Source of the DNA: CAZZNQ01 sp964655775
Lineage (GTDB): Bacteria; Planctomycetota; Brocadiia; SM23-32
Reading direction: 5' to 3'
Assembly: GCA_964655775.1 (NCBI GenBank)
Contig: CAZZNQ010000003.1
Coordinates: forward strand, 37,104 to 101,103
Length of the DNA stretch: 64,000 nt
Part shown: piece after piece, positions 1-9,314 of the stretch
Numbering within the stretch: position 1 is the first letter of the stretch
How the letters are laid out: the number at the start of each line of letters is the position of its first letter
Notes under the pieces: model-generated
Databases searched by the model: none
What the model was told of the DNA's origin: nothing
The model's input: the letters and a program-made list of their open reading frames with translations, nothing else
Made by a program: the position numbers and the translations under genes

Positions 1-1240
1 TCGATCTTGCTCGTCTCGCCCAGGTAGTCGACCGTCGTCGCCGCGTCGTGCGACCAGTCAAACGAACGGGTCACCGTGCCCTCTCCCGTGTTCCAAGCCA
101 TCAGCACCGGCTCGCCGTCCGGACCGCGGAAGGTGTAGGCATACACGCCGTCTGCCTCCTCGCTCAGCACCTCCACGTTCTTACGCGGATCGGGAATCAG
201 GCGGATCATCACGCGAGTCGCTTCGGCCTGCGGGCGCCATTCGCCGGGAGCGGTGAAGAAGCCGAAGGTGCGCCGGGACTGATCCGGCCCGTAGATGATG
301 TCCTCGATGAACATGATCTGCACCTGCTCCACGTCGTGGGCGCCGCTGACGGCGAACAGACGGATGAGGAACGCGGCCTGCTGCTGTTCGTCGCGCACCT
401 GCTGATTGCGCGGGTAGACAGTCGGGAAGCCGACCTCGGTGAACCAGATCGGCTTGCCCTCGGCTCCCTGCTCGCGCGCAAGATTGCGCAGCATGCGCAC
501 GCCCTCGATCACGCCGCCGGGCTCCGGTCCGAGCGGGCGCGTGTAGGGGTGCGTGCCGTAGACGTCGAAGCTGTCCACTCCGGCCATCTCTGTGACCTCG
601 CGGATGAAGCGCAGCCATCCGAAGTAATTGAGTCTCTGCCAGACCGTCTCCGGCGGCGGACTGCTGTCGGGCGTGCCGCCGGCCGTGTTGAAGGCAACGA
701 TCTTCGCCCCCGGGTCGGCCGCGCGGATCTCCTCGGCGGCCACCTTCAGCAGCTCCGCGTACATCTTGGCCCGCGTCATGCCCTCGGGTGGGGTGAGGAA
801 CTCGATGTTCGGCTCGTTCCATATCTCCCAGTATCGGATGGGCAGCGGGGCGACATCGGCGTTCTCCTGCCAGAGTGACCCACCCGGACCGTAGCGTTCC
901 ACGTTTCCGCGCACCACCTCGCGCCAGAGGGGCAGCGCCTCCGAGAGCGGCATCGTGCGGCCGTGTCCCATCCCTCGGATGGAGAGCGCGGGCGCGATGT
1001 GAATGCCGTTCTTGGCGGCCAGCAGGGCCGCTTCGTCTGCGCTGTCGCCGGACCATCCGCCCAGCCGCAGCCAGCGGATGCCGCTGTTGTGCACGTCGTC
1101 GGCGTAGCGCACGTAGCCGCCCGCCCACGCGTACAGCCCGTACAGGTCGGGCCGCGCCGGCTCTGGTTCGGCGGCGAAAACGTTGCTCGCGAGGACAAAC
1201 ACCAGGCCGGCTGACAGCAGACTGCAGAGGGTTCCGTTCA
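1..1240 (-). CDS. Secreted clan GH-A-like glycoside hydrolase, C-terminus cut by the window edge
   Basis: The reading frame begins at the ATG ending at 1240 and stays open to base 1, giving 413 visible residues. Residues 1-23 form a signal peptide. WEIWNEPN places a predicted acid/base Glu at about residue 143, and IWFTEVGFP places a predicted nucleophile Glu at about 269; this Asn-Glu-Pro plus Thr-Glu arrangement is typical of TIM-barrel clan GH-A families such as GH39 or GH5. A GGAG lies 7 nt before the ATG. It is clearly related to the hydrolase at 2080-3462, sharing LYGLYAWAGGY-like and WNEPN segments. The substrate cannot be read from the sequence. A role in extracellular or periplasmic polysaccharide degradation is inferred. 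Confidence 0.85.
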
Positions 1241-1345
1241 TCTACTTGCTCCAATGCCAAGGGGAATTCACTCCCAGTAACAGCGAGGAAGAGCGTACTG
1301 CACCGTGCCGGCTCCTGCAAGCGTTCGGCCCAAGCACGGCAGTCT

Positions 1346-1374
1346 GTGACAGGCCGGGCCGGGTGCCCTACAAT
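1346..1374 (+). promoter_or_regulatory. Predicted sigma70-type promoter of the phosphatase gene
   Basis: GTGACA (5/6 to TTGACA) at 1346-1351 and TACAAT (5/6) at 1369-1374 are separated by 17 bp. The predicted transcript would start near 1381, upstream of the GTG start at 1417. This rules out the longer upstream reading frame that begins before the promoter. Confidence 0.55.
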
Positions 1375-1416
1375 GGAGATGCCGCCCCATGTCATTTCAG
1401 TCCCATGGAGGACGCT

Positions 1417-2070
1417 GTGCCGAGATACAGAGCCGTGCTCTTTGACCTGGACGGAACGCTGCTGGACACGCTGGAGGACCTGGCCGATTCCTACAACGCC
1501 GCCCTGGAGCAGTGCGGTTTCCCGTCGCGACCGCTGCAGAACTACCGCTACTACGTCGGCGACGGAGTGGAGAACGCCGTCCGCCGTGCGCTCCCGGCCG
1601 GCGCCGCCGATCCGGAGACGGTTGAGCGGGTGGCCACACTGGCGCGCGAGGAATACCGCAAGCGCTGGGACGAGAAGACGCGCCCCTACGACGGTGTGCC
1701 CGAGATGCTGCGCGGTCTGGCCGACCGAGGTCTGAAGCTGGCCGTGCTGAGCAACAAGGACCACGCGTTCACCGAGCAGTGCGTGGACGGACTGCTGGGG
1801 GAGTGGGACTTCGACTGCGTGCTGGGTGTCGGCAACGGCGTGCCCATCAAGCCGGATCCGACCGGAGCGCGGATGGTGATGGAAGCGCTGTGCGTTCCGG
1901 CGGAGGACTTCCTCTACCTGGGCGATACCGCCACGGACATGCGTACGGCCGTTGCGGCGGGCATGTGTCCGGTGGGTGCCCTGTGGGGATTCCGCGACGC
2001 CGAGGAACTCCGCAACGCCGGCGCCAAGCATCTAATCAGCGATCCCCGCGACCTGCTGGGGCTGCTCTAG
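1417..2070 (+). CDS. gph: HAD-family phosphatase, phosphoglycolate phosphatase-like
   Basis: A 217-residue HAD hydrolase. The N-terminal FDLDGTLLD supplies the nucleophile and acid/base Asp pair (about residues 10 and 12). VLSNKD is motif II, the Lys of GVPIKPDP is motif III, and LGDTATDM is motif IV. These motifs and the length match phosphoglycolate phosphatase / PGMB-like enzymes, which dephosphorylate small phosphorylated metabolites in the cytosol. I chose GTG at 1417 because GGAGG at 1407-1411 sits 5 nt before it; the ATG at 1405 overlaps that site. The gene lies alone on the plus strand between two related minus-strand glycoside hydrolases. Exact substrate is uncertain within the HAD superfamily. 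Confidence 0.85.
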   Translation: MPRYRAVLFDLDGTLLDTLEDLADSYNAALEQCGFPSRPLQNYRYYVGDGVENAVRRALPAGAADPETVERVATLAREEYRKRWDEKTRPYDGVPEMLRGLADRGLKLAVLSNKDHAFTEQCVDGLLGEWDFDCVLGVGNGVPIKPDPTGARMVMEALCVPAEDFLYLGDTATDMRTAVAAGMCPVGALWGFRDAEELRNAGAKHLISDPRDLLGLL

Positions 2071-2079
2071 GCGACGGCC

Positions 2080-3462
2080 TCACTGCGCCTGGACGTAGAC
2101 GGGGCAGGGGCCGATCTCGACGCGCGCCTTGCCGCCGGTGACCTGCACCCGGGTTCCCTCGCCCAGCATGTCCACCACCATGCAGGCGTTGCCGGCCATC
2201 GGTATCTCGACGACTTTCGGTCCGGCTACGTTCCACGCCATAACCACCGGCGCTCCGTTGGCCCCTTCGATTCTGTAGGCGAAGTAGCCGTCCTCGCCGT
2301 CGCTGATCGCCTCCAGCAGAACCGGCTCCGGCAGCACGCGCATCATCGTGTTGATAGCGGCGGCAGACGCCCGCCAGGTGCCGTCGCGGTTGAAGACGCC
2401 GGTGTTCGTGTTGTCGGTGTCGGCGGCGAACATGATGTGGCAGCGCTGCACGCCGCGTCGGAGCGTCATCGCGTACTGGCGGCAGATGTAGGCGCCCTGC
2501 AGCAAGGCCGAGACCGTGCTCCGACGTCCGCTCAGGTCGTAGGTGCCGCCTTCCTCCCGGGAGATGGACCAACCGACCTCAGTGTACCAGATGGGCTTGT
2601 CGATGCCGTACTGCTCCATGATCTCCCGGATCTCTGCCACGCTCTGCGCCGTGCCGTAGCCGCCCCAGCTTCGGATGGACCACGACTCCGGCGGCGTCGA
2701 GATGTAGGGGTGCGTGGAGAGGATGTCGTAGCTTTGCGCGATCTCCGGGTTGAGTTCATGCACGTGGCGGATGAAGCGCACGTCGCCGTGGCTGGAGCCG
2801 CCTGCGCCGAACCCCACGACCTTCACGTCCGGCCACTGCGCTTTCACGGCCTTGTAGGCAGCCGGCAACACCTTGGCGTAGAGCGCCTCGCGCTCGGCCT
2901 CCACCTCCTGGCGGGGGCGGCTGTCGTCGTCGGGGATCATGTACTGGAAGTTCGGCTCGTTCCAGATTTCAACGTGCCGGATCGGATTGTGCGGCAGGTC
3001 GGCGTTGTCCTTGAAGAAACTGCCGTTCGGCCCGTAGAGGGCCAGATAGGCGCGGACGCCGTCCACGTAGTCGGCGATGAACGCCTCGTCGCTCTCGTAG
3101 TCGGGCCGCCGCTTCGAGTCGCCGTGCACGCGCAGGCCCAGCGTCTGCATCACCTCCACGCCGTCGCGAGCGATCAGCGCCATCGTCTCGTCGTTCATCG
3201 GACCGGCCACGCGGAAGGACGGCCAGCCGACGTCCCGCATGCCGTCGTGATAGGTGCGATACTCTCCGGCCCAGGTGTACAGACCGTAGACCATGCGGCC
3301 GGGCTCGCGCTTCCCCTGCAGCGTCTCGAACGCCGGCAGGGGGGCGTCGTAGAGCTTCCACTCGCCCGGTATCGTCGTCGGCTGCTCCAGCGCGAAAGCC
3401 GTCGCGCTCGCGCAGATCGCCGCCAGCACCACCAGTCCCATCCACCTCTTCCCACGCGACAT
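2080..3462 (-). CDS. Secreted clan GH-A-like glycoside hydrolase
   Basis: A 460-residue protein with a signal peptide (Arg/Lys-rich start, hydrophobic to about residue 25). EIWNEPN gives a predicted acid/base Glu near 169, and IWYTEVGW gives a predicted nucleophile near 295; THPYISTP precedes it as in GH39-like barrels. A small beta-rich C-terminal domain follows (about 380-460). It is a paralogue of the truncated gene at 1-1240. GGAGG lies 8 nt before the ATG at 3462. An upstream in-frame start would add 26 residues before the signal peptide and is less likely. Polysaccharide hydrolysis outside the cytoplasm is inferred; substrate unknown. Confidence 0.85.
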   Translation of the reverse strand: MSRGKRWMGLVVLAAICASATAFALEQPTTIPGEWKLYDAPLPAFETLQGKREPGRMVYGLYTWAGEYRTYHDGMRDVGWPSFRVAGPMNDETMALIARDGVEVMQTLGLRVHGDSKRRPDYESDEAFIADYVDGVRAYLALYGPNGSFFKDNADLPHNPIRHVEIWNEPNFQYMIPDDDSRPRQEVEAEREALYAKVLPAAYKAVKAQWPDVKVVGFGAGGSSHGDVRFIRHVHELNPEIAQSYDILSTHPYISTPPESWSIRSWGGYGTAQSVAEIREIMEQYGIDKPIWYTEVGWSISREEGGTYDLSGRRSTVSALLQGAYICRQYAMTLRRGVQRCHIMFAADTDNTNTGVFNRDGTWRASAAAINTMMRVLPEPVLLEAISDGEDGYFAYRIEGANGAPVVMAWNVAGPKVVEIPMAGNACMVVDMLGEGTRVQVTGGKARVEIGPCPVYVQAQ

Positions 3463-3562
3463 CCTTCGCCCTCCGGTTCTCGGTCCTGTATTATGTTCGG
3501 AACTCGTCTCCAGCCTATGCGGCGCGAACCGACGTATCAAGGGCCGGGCGAGAGCGGCCGCA

Positions 3563-4285
3563 TCATTCTTCGCCCCGCAGATCTTTCACGTCCCGCCAGA
3601 AGACGACGGCCGCCGCTATTGCCAGGCCCAGCATCACGAGCGACGTCACGCAGAAAACGATCAGCAGCCCCCACGGCACGCGGCTGCTTTCCAACGTCTG
3701 CGCGACCACGTTCATACCGCTGACGACGAACACGGCCGACGGCAGCATGCACAGCCACGACCAGAACACGTAGACGCCGAACGGGATGGCCGTCAGCCCG
3801 TAGGCGTAGTTCTGCACGTTGAACGGCACGGCGGGGATCAGGCGCGTCAGGGCGACGACAAGCGCGCCGCGCCGGGCCATCAGCGCGTCCAGGCGGCGGT
3901 AGTGAGCGTTCCCCGCCAGGCGTTCGGCCACGGCGTCCCGGGCGCCGTATCGTGCAATCAGGCATGCGACCGCCGCGCCGATAGTCTTCCCGACGCTGAC
4001 GCAGACGATCCCGGGCACCGGGCCGAACAACGCGCCGGCGGATGCGCTCAGCGCGGAGCCCGGGATAAGGGCCACGGCCGCGCCGGCGCGGAGCAGGATG
4101 AAGACGCCCGGTCCGGCCGCTCCCAGTCCGGCGATCCAACCGCGCAGACCGGCAAGCCTCCGGCCGACGTCGAGATGCCACATCAGCAGCGGCACAAGCA
4201 CCAGCGCCGCGAGGAGGGCGATCAGCCGCGCGTTCCATCCCGCCGGTGTCGCGCCGTTTCCCCCGTTGGCCCTCGCATCGCCCAT
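3563..4285 (-). CDS. TVP38/TMEM64 (VTT/DedA-like) family membrane protein
   Basis: A 240-residue integral membrane protein with about five or six hydrophobic segments. LTRLIPAVPFNVQNYAYGLT (about 147-166) is the hallmark of the TVP38/TMEM64 (VTT) family, and the glycine-rich GSALSASAGALFGPVPG segment (about 75-91) is the other conserved re-entrant element. Relatives of this superfamily act in lipid translocation or membrane homeostasis; the bacterial TVP38 role is not settled. AAGGA lies 8 nt before the ATG. The gene is divergent from the small membrane gene at 4490. The 204 bp between them shows no feature I can name beyond a CCGTTTC/GAGACGG dyad. Confidence 0.85.
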   Translation of the reverse strand: MGDARANGGNGATPAGWNARLIALLAALVLVPLLMWHLDVGRRLAGLRGWIAGLGAAGPGVFILLRAGAAVALIPGSALSASAGALFGPVPGIVCVSVGKTIGAAVACLIARYGARDAVAERLAGNAHYRRLDALMARRGALVVALTRLIPAVPFNVQNYAYGLTAIPFGVYVFWSWLCMLPSAVFVVSGMNVVAQTLESSRVPWGLLIVFCVTSLVMLGLAIAAAVVFWRDVKDLRGEE

Positions 4286-4489
4286 CCAGCCGTTCCTTCC
4301 CGCGCACAGTTGAGTCGGTCGAGCGGCAGCTTAGGCATGCGCGCGGGCGGTGTCAAGCCCGGTGTGCGACGGGCACGATGGACTCCGCCGCACCGTTTCG
4401 GAGGAGACGGTCGTCCAACTGCGTTATCATATCCAGAGGCGGCCGGGCCGGTTGCCCGGCCGGCCGGAACTCAGGAAGGGGGCAGAAGT

Positions 4490-4798
4490 ATGGAACCGCA
4501 TGGGAACAGACGCAGCAGGTGGCGCTTGGATGACGGCGGTCAGCGCGAGCGCCGGACCACCATTGCAGGCCGCCGTGGCGGCATCGGGGTGCAGCTCTGG
4601 ATAGCATTCGCCGTCGTGGTCGCCTTGATCGTCGGGTTGATCCTGTTGATCGACCGGTCCGAGCCGGACATCCCACAGGGAGAGCTCCGGCCCGAGCCAG
4701 GCGTGGTCGAGCAGACGCCGCCCCCGCCGGAGCGGCCGGCCGGCGTCCCACCGGGGACGCAACAGGCACCGGTTCCGCAGCAGCCCGGCAATCAATAA
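4490..4798 (+). CDS. Small single-pass membrane protein with Pro-rich tail
   Basis: A 102-residue protein that I do not recognise. An Arg-rich N-terminus (about 1-32) is followed by one strong transmembrane helix (about 33-54), then a proline/glutamine-rich C-terminal tail (about 60-102). The positive-inside rule suggests a cytoplasmic N-terminus and an extracytoplasmic tail. An AGGAAGGGGGC ribosome-binding region directly precedes the ATG. The next gene starts 48 nt downstream on the same strand and also encodes a single-anchor membrane protein, so the two are probably co-transcribed. Confidence 0.6.
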   Translation: MEPHGNRRSRWRLDDGGQRERRTTIAGRRGGIGVQLWIAFAVVVALIVGLILLIDRSEPDIPQGELRPEPGVVEQTPPPPERPAGVPPGTQQAPVPQQPGNQ

Positions 4799-4846
4799 CG
4801 TGGCTTACCGGCCATGTGCTACGAGTCTGGGGAGAGGGGATGGGTC

Positions 4847-6019
4847 ATGGGCGCTGATGGTCTGTTCGAGGAGCGGCCGCGGTGGCGGGGCTGGATGCGC
4901 TGGGGGCTGATAGCGCTGGGAGTGCTGCTGGCTCTGGCCGTCGGCGTCATTGCTGTCACCATTCCAGGTAAGATCAGGTTCGCGCGCACCGGGCAGGCCG
5001 CCCACGAGGCGCTCGCGGCCTATGAGGGCGCAATGGTCGAGATAAGCGCCGACGGCCATGCCTCCAGCGTGTCCGTCGTGACGCGGTCCGGCGACTACCT
5101 CACGCGGCACGGGCCGGACGGGACCTACGTCTCGGCCCGGCTCGGAAACGAGCGCATCGAGTACTGCCTTGCGTGGCGGCTTGCCTCCCGCTGGAAATCG
5201 AACAAGGAGACCGGGCCAGGCACAGGACCGCCCGGCTACCAAGTCCTCGTCAACACTGTGACCTCCTCCCGTGGCTACTGGCTGAATCCCCTTGTGACGG
5301 TCGACGTCACGGAGACCGACGACGCCGTGACGCTGGAGGTGAGAATCAGGCGGCTCTTGCCGCGGGGCGGTCCCGCGGTTTTCACGTTGAAGACGGTACT
5401 CGATCCGGAGAGCCGCCTGCCGCGCGAGAACCGTCTGGGCATGTCGATGAAGGACCACAGTCTCTCGACGTCGTACCGCTTGCTGGAGTATTACCGCGAA
5501 CGTCCGTCGGGGCCGCTGGACCCGGGTCTCCCGAGTGACGTGGTCGACCTGGCCGAGGAGGCGCGGCATCCGATCCTCGCGGACGGGGATGCGGGATTGA
5601 GCGGCTCGATTTTCCGATGCCGGCGGGACGGCCGCGGCGGGTTGCTCCTTTGCTTCGATGTGCCGGCGCGGGCCACGTTCATAGGCGAGGGAATCGAGGT
5701 CACCGATGCGGAAACCGGTGTCGACCTGACCGCGGGCCGCACTGCATACCACCTCTGGTGGCCGCTGAGCGCCGAGCGTGCGGCCGTCGTCTGGCACTGC
5801 CCGGGGGCCCTCGATGGTGGGCCGGGACCGGACTCCGTGGATGTGGCGATTCGGGGCCGACTGATGGAGCGGCAGGAGGAGGACGGCATCGTCAGGTTCG
5901 CCGCGGTCGGCAGCGCGCGGTTTGTATTCGCTGACGTGCCCGTCGAGGCAAGCGACTGGGCCGTGTTCCCGGAGTGCCCGTCCCCGCCGTGGTTCGAGAC
6001 GCGGTTGACGGGCGAGTGA
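4847..6019 (+). CDS. Membrane-anchored hypothetical protein
   Basis: A 390-residue protein of unknown function. One transmembrane helix (about 14-40) follows an Arg/Trp-rich cytoplasmic start; the remaining roughly 350 residues are predicted extracytoplasmic and rich in beta-prone sequence. No catalytic motif is recognisable. The start at 4847 has GGGGAGAGGGG upstream; an in-frame ATG at 4814 would add 11 residues and is possible. It follows the 102-residue membrane protein at 4490 on the same strand, and a shared envelope role is inferred only from this. Confidence 0.6.
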   Translation: MGADGLFEERPRWRGWMRWGLIALGVLLALAVGVIAVTIPGKIRFARTGQAAHEALAAYEGAMVEISADGHASSVSVVTRSGDYLTRHGPDGTYVSARLGNERIEYCLAWRLASRWKSNKETGPGTGPPGYQVLVNTVTSSRGYWLNPLVTVDVTETDDAVTLEVRIRRLLPRGGPAVFTLKTVLDPESRLPRENRLGMSMKDHSLSTSYRLLEYYRERPSGPLDPGLPSDVVDLAEEARHPILADGDAGLSGSIFRCRRDGRGGLLLCFDVPARATFIGEGIEVTDAETGVDLTAGRTAYHLWWPLSAERAAVVWHCPGALDGGPGPDSVDVAIRGRLMERQEEDGIVRFAAVGSARFVFADVPVEASDWAVFPECPSPPWFETRLTGE

Positions 6020-6037
6020 CGATGCGGCCGAGAGCGC

Positions 6038-6256
6038 TCAGACCCAGTCGGCCAGGTACTTGAACACCTCGACGGCCATCTCGCCCGCGGCGAAGCCGGC
6101 GACCGCGCAGGCTGCCGGGATTGCCACGTAACCCACCGTGGGCAGCTCGTAAAGCCAGTGCCCGATCCCGAAGCAGATGATGAGCCCCAAGGCTGCGCAA
6201 ACGAAAGCCGCCCCGATTCGGCTCCAGATCGATTCCAGCAGTTCCTGATTCACCAT
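6038..6256 (-). CDS. Small two-helix membrane protein
   Basis: A 72-residue hypothetical protein with two hydrophobic helices (about 10-32 and 38-58) joined by a short loop and a short charged end. GGGGAGC lies 5 nt before the ATG at 6256. An alternative ATG at 6289 lacks a convincing ribosome-binding site. The gene ends 18 nt from the convergent hypothetical gene at 4847-6019. No family recognised. Confidence 0.5.
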   Translation of the reverse strand: MVNQELLESIWSRIGAAFVCAALGLIICFGIGHWLYELPTVGYVAIPAACAVAGFAAGEMAVEVFKYLADWV

Positions 6257-6313
6257 CGAAGCTCCCCATGTCTCTTGAGGCCGATCCATTTTCCGCCGGC
6301 CCGGCCGCAGCCG

Positions 6314-7336
6314 TCAAGCCGCATCCGTGAGGGCGTCCCGCAGGGCGGCGAAGACGCGGGTGTAGGTGTCCAGGTCGATGCGGCCGTCGGTGCCCAGCCG
6401 CACGACGACCATCCGCCATTCCGGCACGGCGAAGCAGATGTTGTTCATGTTGCCCTGGATGGCGACGGTGCCCGGCGGCGCGTCCGGCCACATTCGTCGA
6501 CCCAGCGGCGTGATGCCGTTGAGCCAGATGTTCAGCCCATAGGAGCCCGGCAGCTTCAGGTACCAGCCCTCCGGATCGAACGGCGGCACCGTTGCGGCGA
6601 CCTGCACGCTGCAGCTCTCGCGCATCCACTCCGGGCTCAGGACCTGCGCGTCGCCCCATCTTCCGCCGGCGGCGTAGAGCAGGCCGAACCGCGCCATCTG
6701 CCGGGCGGTGATGGAGATGCCCTTCTCGTACGAGCCCGACCCGCCGCAGATTGGCAGCCCGTCCACCTCGCCCCAGTCACCCCAACTCCATCCCTTCGGG
6801 TCCATGCCGATGGGGTCGGCGATGCGGCGCCGGAACAGGTCGCGCAGCGGCTCGCCGGCGATGCGCGTCAGCACGTGGGCAAGCTCGTCGGACGACTGCG
6901 AGTAATGGAAGCAAGCGCCGGGCGGGTAGAGCGGCTCGACGGGGTCGAACGGATGGTCGACATCAATGTGAGCGTAGCCGGACGTGAAGTTCGCGAACTG
7001 GCGGAGTATTACGGCTGGATAGTGTTCGCTCAGCCGGGGATCAAACTCGGCGGCGACGCTGTCCGGCGTGCATCGTCCGTCATCCACCAGCAGGCCGAAC
7101 GCGGCGCTCATAAAGGTCTTGGTGCAGGACCAGACGGTGTGCTTGTTGTCGACGTCGGGGCCGCGCCAGATCATACGCCCGTTGCGCACGACGAGGCCCT
7201 GCTCGACGCCCTGGTCCAGGCATATCTCGTCCAGCACCTCGATCGCGGCGTTTAGTGCGCCGCCGTCTACGCCTTGCGACTCGGGTGACGCCTCCCGCCA
7301 ATCCTTCTCGGGGAACGTCCACGTCGGTTCGCTCAC
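6314..7336 (-). CDS. Serine hydrolase of the beta-lactamase/penicillin-binding fold
   Basis: A 340-residue protein. SCTK provides the SxxK catalytic Ser-Lys (about residues 70 and 73), and HYSQSSDEL provides the YSx element (Tyr near 145), as in class C beta-lactamase-like esterases and DD-peptidases. GGSGSY (about 190) and the late IQGNMNN region replace the usual KTG motif. No signal peptide is visible, so it may act in the cytoplasm or use a non-classical route. I chose GTG at 7336 because GGAGAG is 7 nt upstream; the longer frame to 7615 would begin with low-complexity sequence lacking a ribosome site. Antibiotic hydrolysis is not implied; such folds often act as esterases. Confidence 0.75.
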   Translation of the reverse strand: MSEPTWTFPEKDWREASPESQGVDGGALNAAIEVLDEICLDQGVEQGLVVRNGRMIWRGPDVDNKHTVWSCTKTFMSAAFGLLVDDGRCTPDSVAAEFDPRLSEHYPAVILRQFANFTSGYAHIDVDHPFDPVEPLYPPGACFHYSQSSDELAHVLTRIAGEPLRDLFRRRIADPIGMDPKGWSWGDWGEVDGLPICGGSGSYEKGISITARQMARFGLLYAAGGRWGDAQVLSPEWMRESCSVQVAATVPPFDPEGWYLKLPGSYGLNIWLNGITPLGRRMWPDAPPGTVAIQGNMNNICFAVPEWRMVVVRLGTDGRIDLDTYTRVFAALRDALTDAA

Positions 7337-7493
7337 GGCTCGCTCTCCATCCGGTGATGGGCCCATTCTAACGGATCGGCGCGTCACCGTCCCGGCCGGC
7401 CCAGGTTCGCCTCCGCCGGTGCTTGATGGCGGACCGCGGGGGCTGTAGGCTCGTTCAGGCCGGACCCGCGTTTCCTTGTTCGCGAGGGCACCG

Positions 7494-8126
7494 ATGAAGT
7501 CGGAAGACGACTGGCGGGAGAGGGCCAGTGCCGCGCTGAAGCGTCGCACGGCCCGGGATGGGCGGCCGATCCTGATCGGCATCGGCGGTGGCAGCGCTGC
7601 GGGCAAGTCGACCATCGCCCGGGAGATGGCGCACCGGCTGGAGCCGTTCCGGGTGGAGGTGATGTGCCAGGACCGATTCTTCCATCCGCGAGACGAACTG
7701 CCGCGCTACCCGTCGGAACTGCGCTCCGAGCCGTGGCCGGACTACAACCGGCCGGAGACGGTGGACGTCGACCGCATGGTGGCCTGGTGCCGCGACCTCG
7801 ACGGAGCGGACGTCGCCATTCTGGAGGGCATCCTGGCGCTCCATTTCCCCGAGGCCCGTGAACTGATGGACCTGAAGCTCTACGTGACCGCCGACGCGGA
7901 CGAGAGGATCGTGCGCCGTATCCGCCGCAACCTGCCTCGCTCGTCGATCGACGACATCGCCGATTACTACCTGGAATCGGTGCGCTACCAGCACGAACGC
8001 TACAACGCACCGACGGAGCGCCACGCCGACCTTGTGATCCCCGGAGGCATGCACGACGGGCGCCGGCGCGAGGCGATGCTGGCCTGCATCTGCGATGAGG
8101 TCCTCCGCGTGCGCGGTCTCGCGTGA
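7494..8126 (+). CDS. Uridine kinase/phosphoribulokinase-like P-loop kinase
   Basis: A 210-residue P-loop NTPase. GIGGGSAAGKST (about 29-40) is the Walker A of the uridine kinase / PRK / pantothenate kinase family. CQDRFFHP carries the catalytic Asp after strand 2, and ILEGILAL matches the family's (F/L)EGI(F/L)A segment. RRIRRNL is the lid with phosphate-binding arginines. It likely phosphorylates a nucleoside or sugar alcohol hydroxyl in the cytosol; uridine is the family default, not proven. GAGGG precedes the ATG at 7494. It is divergent from the serine hydrolase and convergent with the acyltransferase. Confidence 0.75.
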   Translation: MKSEDDWRERASAALKRRTARDGRPILIGIGGGSAAGKSTIAREMAHRLEPFRVEVMCQDRFFHPRDELPRYPSELRSEPWPDYNRPETVDVDRMVAWCRDLDGADVAILEGILALHFPEARELMDLKLYVTADADERIVRRIRRNLPRSSIDDIADYYLESVRYQHERYNAPTERHADLVIPGGMHDGRRREAMLACICDEVLRVRGLA

Positions 8127-8149
8127 CCGGATTGGGAGTGCAGGCCGTT

Positions 8150-9124
8150 CTAAGGTCGCTTTGCCGGCGGAGAAGCGCTCTGCGTCCTGCCCGGAGGAAC
8201 GGCTCCGGCCGTTCCGTACTTGCCCGGATAGGTCTTCCAACGCCGGTGCGACCAGAGCCAGGCCTCCGGTTTCTTCCGGATCAGTTCCTCCAGCGCGCTG
8301 GTGATTTCCGCCGTGATCCTGACCACCTCCTTCCGCCACTCGCCGTCCGGCCGCGGCCGGATAACCTTTTGGCAAACAATGCGGACGCGGTTCCGGCCTG
8401 GGATCCTGTGAGCGGATATGAGGGCGGCCGGCACGCGCGCACGCAGGCAGAGGCGGGCGGCCAGATGGTGTGTGCTGGCTGGCCGGCCGAAGAAGTCGAC
8501 GAACACTCCGTGGCGGCGAGCATCCTGGTCTATCAGCAGGCCGACGTCGGCTCCTTGCCGCAGCAGGTGGAACAGACGCAGTACGTTGCCGTGCTTGTCC
8601 AGGACTCCCTGCCCGGTAACGGCCCGCAGGCGCTGAACGTAGCGGTCAATCCAGGGGTTGCGGAAGCCACGGGCAAGCGTCCACAGCGGCCTGCCCGTCA
8701 GCATGGGCAAAGCCGTAAGGGCCTCCCAGCACCCGACATGGCCGGAGACCAACACAACGCCCGACCCTCGGTCCAGATCGCTCAGCTTCTCGAAGCCCTC
8801 TAACTCGATCAGTTTCTCCGGCGGTTCGGACCGCAGAGCTCCAAGAACACGGACGCCGTCGAGCGTCGATTCGGAGAGCTCAATATAGACGCTGCGAAGC
8901 ATACGCCATGCGTCCGGGACGTCCATTCTGGGAAAAGCTCGCAGGATGTTGTCGACTGCGCGCAGCTTGCGTCGTCTTCGGTCGACCACGAAGAAGAGGA
9001 ACCCCATGATCCGGGCGCCGCGGCGCGCAACGTCCCACGGCAGCGCGAATGTGACGGCGGCGAGGGCGCGCACGACCGCATACTGGGCGGCGTAGATCAG
9101 CTTCGTCCCGAGTGCACAGACCAT
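8150..9124 (-). CDS. LpxL/HtrB-family lipid A acyltransferase
   Basis: A 324-residue lysophospholipid acyltransferase family protein. An N-terminal membrane anchor (about 10-50) is followed by SGHVGCWE, the HxxxxE/D catalytic motif (His near 129, Glu near 134). LIDQD and the FFGRPA segment also match LpxL/HtrB. These enzymes transfer a secondary acyl chain to Kdo2-lipid IVA at the inner membrane. This, together with the Kdo-kinase-like gene at 56133, argues for an LPS-bearing outer membrane. AAGGG lies 5 nt before the chosen ATG at 9124; an in-frame ATG at 9154 would add ten residues. The last 25 residues are a Pro/Lys-rich tail. Confidence 0.85.
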   Translation of the reverse strand: MVCALGTKLIYAAQYAVVRALAAVTFALPWDVARRGARIMGFLFFVVDRRRRKLRAVDNILRAFPRMDVPDAWRMLRSVYIELSESTLDGVRVLGALRSEPPEKLIELEGFEKLSDLDRGSGVVLVSGHVGCWEALTALPMLTGRPLWTLARGFRNPWIDRYVQRLRAVTGQGVLDKHGNVLRLFHLLRQGADVGLLIDQDARRHGVFVDFFGRPASTHHLAARLCLRARVPAALISAHRIPGRNRVRIVCQKVIRPRPDGEWRKEVVRITAEITSALEELIRKKPEAWLWSHRRWKTYPGKYGTAGAVPPGRTQSASPPAKRP

Positions 9125-9314
9125 GTGACCCTTGACCCCGAATACCTTGCACAATTCAGCTTACCAGCTCCGCCCCCAGTATAATGATGTGGGCCTCCGC
9201 GCGCACTTGCGGCCCGGTTTGGTGGCGGGGAGCGTAGCAGCCAAACGACACCTCTCCCCTGCTGACGACTTTCACGTCCCCGGAACGGGACGATCAATCG
9301 GCAAAGGCGGAACG

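Noticed and set aside
6314..7336. Beta-lactamase resistance gene
   Set aside because: SxxK and YSx motifs show the fold only; there is no signal peptide and no KTG triad, so antibiotic resistance is not supported.
9180..9185. Perfect TATAAT between the acyltransferase and the 9315 gene
   Set aside because: No -35 box at a suitable distance on either strand and no extended TG element, so I do not call a promoter.
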